Shown: positions 5,048-8,496 of the stretch, piece after piece
Layout: each line of letters opens with the position of its first letter
Position numbering within the stretch: position 1 is the first letter of the stretch
NCBI GenBank assembly: GCA_023380915.1
Contig: JAMCSM010000137.1
Span: 1-8,496 of the forward strand
Source: Actinomycetota bacterium
GTDB taxonomy: Bacteria; Actinomycetota; Humimicrobiia; Humimicrobiales; Humimicrobiaceae
Reading direction: 5' to 3'
DNA length: 8,496 nucleotides
Notes under the pieces: generated by a model
Seen by the model: only the letters and a program-made list of their open reading frames with translations
Database searches by the model: none
What the model was told of the DNA's origin: nothing
Position numbers and translations under genes: made by a program

Positions 5048-5480
5048 GAGTAAATTTAAAAGAAATATTGGAGGTAAAAAATAGGAATTATTTCTTAAAA
5101 TACAATTAATATTAGAAGCTTACCAACTATTTTATTTTATGCTATATTTGTCACATTGCTTTAATAGAAGCACAACTCTCCTAGCGGGTGGAGAAATCTG
5201 CATTCTTAAATTTTATCATTATAATATATGAAAAGAATTATAATGGAACTCTATAGGTTTTATGAGTATAGCGGAACTATAATAAAGCTCTTTAATAATC
5301 GGTTTTGCATTTTTATATGAAAAATATTATAAGATTGGAGGTTATTAATCATATTATAAAATGTAATTTTTATATATTCTTTTTATATTTTATTGACTGC
5401 TTATAAAATTTTCCAAAAGTCTTATCTTTTTTTCGGAAAATCTAAGAAAGATAATGAACGCGAATTGTAGCATTTGTAGT
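5048..5480. other. gene-free AT-rich stretch
   Basis: No gene is recognised on either strand over about 430 bp. Small structures can be seen: a TCTCC/GGAGA hairpin at about 5177-5194, two similar GGAACT-containing segments at about 5240-5285, and a TTATCTTT/AAAGATAA inverted repeat at about 5422-5454, just past the end of the two-helix membrane protein gene. The last may help end that transcript but lacks a T tract. Confidence 0.4.
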
Positions 5481-5955
5481 TTATGTATTCAATGAAGCAT
5501 CATCATTGGTATTAGGAATATTAGCTTTTTCCCTAAGTAAATTCAGAATTATGGTCTGCTGCTCGTTGATTCTATGAATTTCAGAAGAAGAGTGTATGGA
5601 TAGCCATGAGTGTTTCATGATCGCTTCGAGCTTGCGCATCACTTGCTGCTGCTTGGACGTTTTGGCCTACAAGAATAATAGGCAGCAACACTAACTGGAA
5701 GAACGTCTGTGCAATCCAGGAAACAATTATTATCGGATCATGAGACATTATCGCGGCTGGAAGTGAGACAAGCGCAATTATTGCAAACACATACGCACAC
5801 CACATGGAGCCGACGGCATTTGTAATTTTTACTGCAATGCGTGTATTAAACAGACCGATTCGACTTTGGCCGTGGACAACTTTATATGCATGCTGATTTA
5901 AAAATAAATTATGTGAGCAGGCTTTTGCTTTGGTTATTGCTGATTCGTTTTCCAT
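5481..5955 (-). pseudogene. two-helix membrane protein gene, frameshifted near the 3' end
   Basis: The first frame gives 124 residues. A soluble N-terminus is followed by two hydrophobic helices (about 48-69 and 75-96), then VGQNVQAAASDAQARSDHE and MAIHTLFF before TGA. This pattern, including the GQN.QAAASDA segment and the following SDHE.L, is that of small DUF1003-like or low-affinity-iron-permease-like proteins of unproven function; I cannot choose between the names. After one extra T the other frame continues EIHRINEQQTIILNLLRE and on to TAA at 5483-5481, adding about 33 residues of plausible C-terminal coiled helix. A single-base insertion (or sequencing error) near 5583 explains this. 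The membrane part is intact, so a shortened protein might still be made. A good promoter lies upstream, but the AAGGA site is about 20 bp from the ATG. Confidence 0.65.
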
Positions 5956-5986
5956 AATGATAAATTTATTATTAATCCTTGCTTAC

Positions 5987-6014
5987 ATTATAAAAGAATT
6001 GCCAGAATTGTGAA
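5987..6014 (-). promoter_or_regulatory. promoter for the two-helix membrane protein gene
   Basis: TTCACA (6014-6009) and a perfect TATAAT (5992-5987), 16 bp apart, read on the minus strand and would start a transcript about 25 nt before the ATG at 5955. Confidence 0.6.
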
Positions 6015-6319
6015 ATACCTTGTTGGGACTTCTATAAAAAAACTTTATGAAATCTTCTTTTTTATACATTATTTCTTAATATAAAACTGGTAGAATTTTC
6101 TCTTTCTCTTATGATTGGAACAATTATCCTAATACCTTACAAGATTATAAAACCCAATAGACAATATAAGTCTTACTTATTTGAGAAGTCTAATATATTT
6201 TAAATAGATATTTTAGATAGCATTGCAAATATGTCTAAGATTTCTGCTCAAATGTGAGAAATTTCGAACCAAATTATTAATATATTAAGTAAAAAGTATC
6301 CATTAAAATATTTAGAGTA
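6015..6319. other. gene-free stretch with one possible coding scrap
   Basis: There is no gene that I can support. On the plus strand at 6207-6323 a reading DILDSIANMSKISAQM, then TGA, then EISNQIINILSKKYP has a heptad-like helical look, loosely like the end of a chemotaxis receptor. It has an internal stop and no start. It may be a relic or chance. Confidence 0.25.
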
Positions 6320-6625
6320 TTAGGGTGCCATTACAGCATAAACTGCAATCAAAACTACAATTCCCATACCTATTATTAATAAAAATATATCCAATACAAG
6401 TTTTTTAATTTTATCCTTTGCCGTATTCCCAATAAAGAATGTATTGTCGCAAAAAAATCAGTGGGATTAAATATGCATTTTATGAAATGTGTGTACTTCT
6501 TCTACACTTACAAACTTTACCATATTAATATTTGCAAAACCCGTAAATATTTGTAAAGAGCCAAAAAGAATGACTGCATAACCAGAATGCTGATGAATTT
6601 TTGTAAGTATTTTATTTAATTTCAT
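6320..6625 (-). pseudogene. broken small membrane protein gene, cytochrome b561-like
   Basis: The reading starts at ATG 6625 with MKLNKILTKIHQHSGYAVIL and runs to residue 52 (HKMHI), then meets TAA (6469-6467) and TGA (6460-6458). In the next frame FFATIHSLLGIR continues the protein. The original frame then resumes with a hydrophobic helix (LLIIGMGIVVLIAVYAV) to TAA at 6322-6320. The restored product would be about 100 residues with three hydrophobic segments and several His (11, 13, 45, 48, 51 and one in the second segment). The spacing and the GSLQIFTGF segment recall small haem-binding b561 or succinate-dehydrogenase-anchor proteins. Two compensating frameshifts show decay. Family assignment is tentative; pseudogene status is clearer. 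Confidence 0.5.
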
Positions 6626-6644
6626 AATCTATTATATGCGTGAA

Positions 6645-7018
6645 TTATTCAATCAGTTTCAAGTCAGGATTTTCTTTGATATATTCAAGTATTGCTTCAT
6701 GCAAGGAATTAACAGAAGTGTTTTAAGAAATTACTTTTGGTAATTTTTTTGTAAATTTTTTATTAAATACTTTTTTGTAAAGGAAAGGATACATGAATAA
6801 AAATGATGCAGAAAATCCCTTAATGAACTTTTAATTATAGCGCTGTTAGAAGTCAGTTCTTCCATGAATGGAGCCTTATATATTTTGAATTGCTTTAGAT
6901 GCTTACTATTTTTAATAAATTTTTCGGCAAAAAGGATTACATCCCCATACCAAAACACTAGACTTACATCTGGTATTTTCCACTTGTAACCAGATTCTTT
7001 CTCTTCAAAGATATTAAT
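6645..7018 (-). pseudogene. unrecognised gene remnant without a 5' end
   Basis: An open frame from about 7018 to 6731 reads IFEEKESGYKWKIPDVSL, then FWYGDVILFAEKF and KIYKAPFMEELTSNS, a soluble alpha/beta-looking protein. No start codon with a ribosome site exists; a GTG at 6958 is internal. Near residue FYS a frameshift leads into YPFLYKKVFNKKF up to TAA, after which the same frame continues SLHEAILEYIKENPDL to a final TAA at 6647-6645. At least one frameshift and one stop are therefore needed, and the N-terminus is gone. It lies on the same strand as its decayed neighbours. I do not recognise the family. The shorter reading of 75 residues from 6958 should not be taken as a real protein. Confidence 0.45.
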
Positions 7019-7049
7019 TTAATAACAATTTAATAATAAAGCTTTGGCT

Positions 7050-7676
7050 TTAACTTTTTCCGAACCCTTTAATTGCCTCTATATCAATTTCACTGTAACT
7101 TTCAATTACCATATCTGCATCTTTTAAATCTTCTGCACGGTAGGTATTAGTTATTGCTATGCAATTCATGCCTGCACTTTTTGCAGCAGTAATACCTACA
7201 ATCGAATCTTCAAAAACGACGCATTCTGAAGGACTGACATTAAAAATCTCTGCACCTTTTAAATAAATTTCAGGGTCAGGTTTTACTTTTTTTATATCAT
7301 TTCTTGAAAGTTTAAGATCAAAATAAGTATTTAGGTTCAATCTATTAAATATTATTTCAACTTCTCTTATCCTGCTGTTTGTAGCAAGCCCGATTTTAAA
7401 GTTTCCTTTTATTTTATGAAGAAGCTCATGTATATAGGGAAAGGCAGTGACTTCTTTTTTTAAGTTTCTTACATAACGCTCCTTTAATGTATTTTTTATG
7501 CTTTGCTCATACTTAAGGCCTCTGGCCTCCAAAATTCTTTTTATTGATTCTTTCCAGATAAGCCCGTAAAGCAGCTTTTCTTCCACGGGTGTAATAAAAA
7601 TATTCCTTTTGGTCATGAAGTCACGTGTTACCTTTTTAAAATGATAAGGAGTATATTTTAAATGTAACTTGAAATA
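7050..7676 (-). pseudogene. 5'-truncated HAD phosphatase / beta-phosphoglucomutase-like gene
   Basis: HAD subfamily IA enzymes remove or move phosphate on sugar phosphates, using an Asp nucleophile in an N-terminal DxDG motif. Counting from ATG 7616 (188 residues), motif II is IGLATNS (75-81), motif III Lys112 in VKPDP and motif IV VVFEDS with E136-D137. The helical cap lies at about 1-60. Motif I is absent. In-frame codons upstream of 7616 still encode cap sequence, [11 protein letters not shown] (about 7649-7617), which normally follows the DxDG motif by a few residues. Further upstream the similarity stops and TAA appears at 7679-7677. About 20 N-terminal residues with the nucleophile are lost at a junction next to the istB remnant. 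A protein made from 7616 could not catalyse the usual reaction. Confidence 0.8.
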
Positions 7677-7683
7677 TTATGTT

Positions 7684-7888
7684 TCAAGGCTTGCCCTTCT
7701 TGAAATACTTGAGGACAGGCATGGACTTGCATCTACAATAATTACCAGCCAGCTTCCTGTATCAGCCTGGCATGATGTAATAGGAGATCCTACCATTGCT
7801 GACGCAATTATGTGACAGGATTGTAAATAACTCTTACAGGATAGAATTAAACGGTGGATCAGTGAGAATGAAATTTAAATTAGATTGA
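7684..7888 (+). pseudogene. istB: C-terminal remnant of istB (IS21-type helper ATPase)
   Basis: IstB is the AAA+ ATPase that assists the IS21-family transposase. The remnant encodes [19 protein letters not shown], then [20 protein letters not shown], both classic C-terminal IstB sequence. The frame then breaks with one extra T at about 7813. Restoring it gives DRIVNNSYRIELNGGSVRMK, the normal family end, and TGA at 7886-7888. About 70 of some 250 residues remain; the Walker motifs and all of istA are missing. The left edge, at about 7681, meets the truncated HAD gene. The family call is firm. Confidence 0.85.
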
Positions 7889-7943
7889 TTGTTAGTTTGA
7901 ATTTATATATATTAAAAGGATAGAGGATTTGTGGAGTAATAAG

Positions 7944-8012
7944 TGTCCATTAAAAAACGGAATGCCTGTCCACTAAAAACTGGAATTGGTGTCCAGATTC
8001 ACCGGAATAAGT
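7944..8012. repeat. three 23-bp repeats, right end of an IS21-type element
   Basis: TGTCCA begins at 7944, 7967 and 7990, giving an exact 23-bp period. The units share TGTCCA, an A-rich middle, and (C/T)GGAAT. Multiple terminal repeats of this kind, which bind the transposase, mark the ends of IS21-family elements. They lie 55 bp after the istB remnant, in the right place for that element's right end. The third copy, with TCACCGGAATA, is probably the outermost. Confidence 0.8.
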
Positions 8013-8124
8013 AATTATGTTGTTTATATTTTACATTAAATTTACATAAATTTATTTTATATTTTATTGACAGAGATTTATTTATACTATCTTAACTAAA
8101 TAGCCCCCTTACTCTCTTATTTTC

Positions 8125-8152
8125 TTGACTTTTTTAGAATTATTGTTAATAT
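8125..8152 (+). promoter_or_regulatory. promoter for the SHOCT protein gene
   Basis: TTGACT (8125-8130) and TAATAT (8147-8152) are 16 bp apart on the plus strand, 89 bp before the ATG. A second, weaker pair (TTGATT at 8182, AATAAT at 8205) is closer. No other gene is seen between 8013 and 8240. Confidence 0.5.
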
Positions 8153-8240
8153 GTTAATAGATTTATAAACTATTAAACTTATTGATTAAGTAAATACAGA
8201 AATGAATAATATATTTTGTATAAAATGAAAGAAGCAAGTT

Positions 8241-8496
8241 ATGATGATGGGATGGCCCATGATGGGGTTTGGCGGTGGAGGATTTGGAATCCTGGGAATG
8301 ATATTAAACTTCATTTTTTTTGTGGCAATAATAATTGGAATTATTTTCTTGGTTGTATGGCTGGTAAGAAGAGCAAGCTATTCGAGTGAAAGTATACCAA
8401 AGACAGACGTAGCTATTGAGATACTAAAAGAAAGATATGCCAGGGGGGAAATTACCAAAAAAGAATTTGAAGATGTTAAAAAAGAAATAAGAGAGT
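8241..8496 (+). CDS. SHOCT-domain membrane protein (3' end outside window)
   Basis: The visible 85 residues open with a Met/Gly-rich stretch (MMMGWPMMGFGGGGFG). One hydrophobic helix follows at about 17-42 and a basic stop-transfer RR (43-44), then a linker. A C-terminal SHOCT segment with ILKERYARGEITKKEFEDVK lies at about 60-80. SHOCT domains are short helical pairs found at the ends of many membrane proteins and thought to help oligomerisation. Family members of this layout are about 80-100 residues, so only a few residues should be missing. They are often found near heavy-metal or envelope genes, but no such neighbour is seen here. Three ATG codons stand in a row (8241, 8244, 8247); the AAAGAAG site at about 8228-8234 fits the first best. 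The function is not known. Confidence 0.85.
   Translation, partial: MMMGWPMMGFGGGGFGILGMILNFIFFVAIIIGIIFLVVWLVRRASYSSESIPKTDVAIEILKERYARGEITKKEFEDVKKEIRE

Noticed and set aside
6731..6958. 75-residue protein from a GTG start
   Set aside because: Coding similarity in frame continues upstream of the GTG with no ribosome site, and the end is frameshifted; it is part of a larger remnant.
7944..8012. CRISPR-like regular repeats
   Set aside because: The 23-bp units are back to back without spacers, are diverged, and sit at the end of an istB remnant; IS21 end repeats explain them.
8226..8390. Alternative plus-strand frame starting ATGAAAGAAGC, overlapping the SHOCT gene
   Set aside because: It has no ribosome site and gives a Trp-rich nonsense peptide, while the overlapping frame has a clear helix and SHOCT motif.

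Overview
The window is AT-rich and fits a low-GC, anaerobic Gram-positive (Clostridia or Halanaerobiia type). Four things point that way: strong AGGAGG-type ribosome sites, an M-box Mg2+ riboswitch, the start of a formate-tetrahydrofolate ligase gene, and a SHOCT membrane protein. The organism is inferred from these features, not identified. Only four genes look intact, or intact as far as the window shows: an IS transposase, an NRAMP-related transporter, a 79-residue membrane protein, and a SHOCT protein cut by the window end. Most of the rest is remnants.

Left part (1-2720). A 5' piece of fhs (minus strand, good promoter and RBS) meets a stop codon at the window edge. Beside it is a C-terminal coding scrap, possibly HU-like, that ends where an IS1634-type element begins. 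The element runs from about 358 to 2220, has 13-bp perfect inverted ends and carries a 540-residue DDE transposase. Past it lie a perfect 18-bp palindrome, the first 20 codons of a short-chain dehydrogenase gene, and a terminator facing the Mg2+ operon.

Centre (2704-5047, minus strand). This is the functional core. A TTGACA-17-TATATT promoter leads into an M-box aptamer and its terminator. Next come a 42-codon ORF with a near-perfect Shine-Dalgarno, a gap of about 300 bp with a large hairpin, an NRAMP-family transporter, and a 79-residue single-span membrane protein. The transporter has DND in place of DPGN in helix 1, and the Met-Pro-His of helix 6 is lost. Together with the M-box this marks it as an NRAMP-related Mg2+ transporter (NRMT) rather than a Mn/Fe transporter. 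The likely logic is that low Mg2+ stops the terminator forming, so the transporter and its small partner are made.

Right part (5048-8496). This is a decaying stretch on the minus strand. It holds a frameshifted two-helix membrane protein gene, a broken b561-like small membrane protein gene, an unrecognised 5'-less gene, and a HAD phosphatase gene that has lost its catalytic N-terminus. The HAD remnant abuts the tail of an IS21-type istB (plus strand, one extra base), followed by three 23-bp end repeats of that element. A plus-strand promoter then leads to the SHOCT protein gene.
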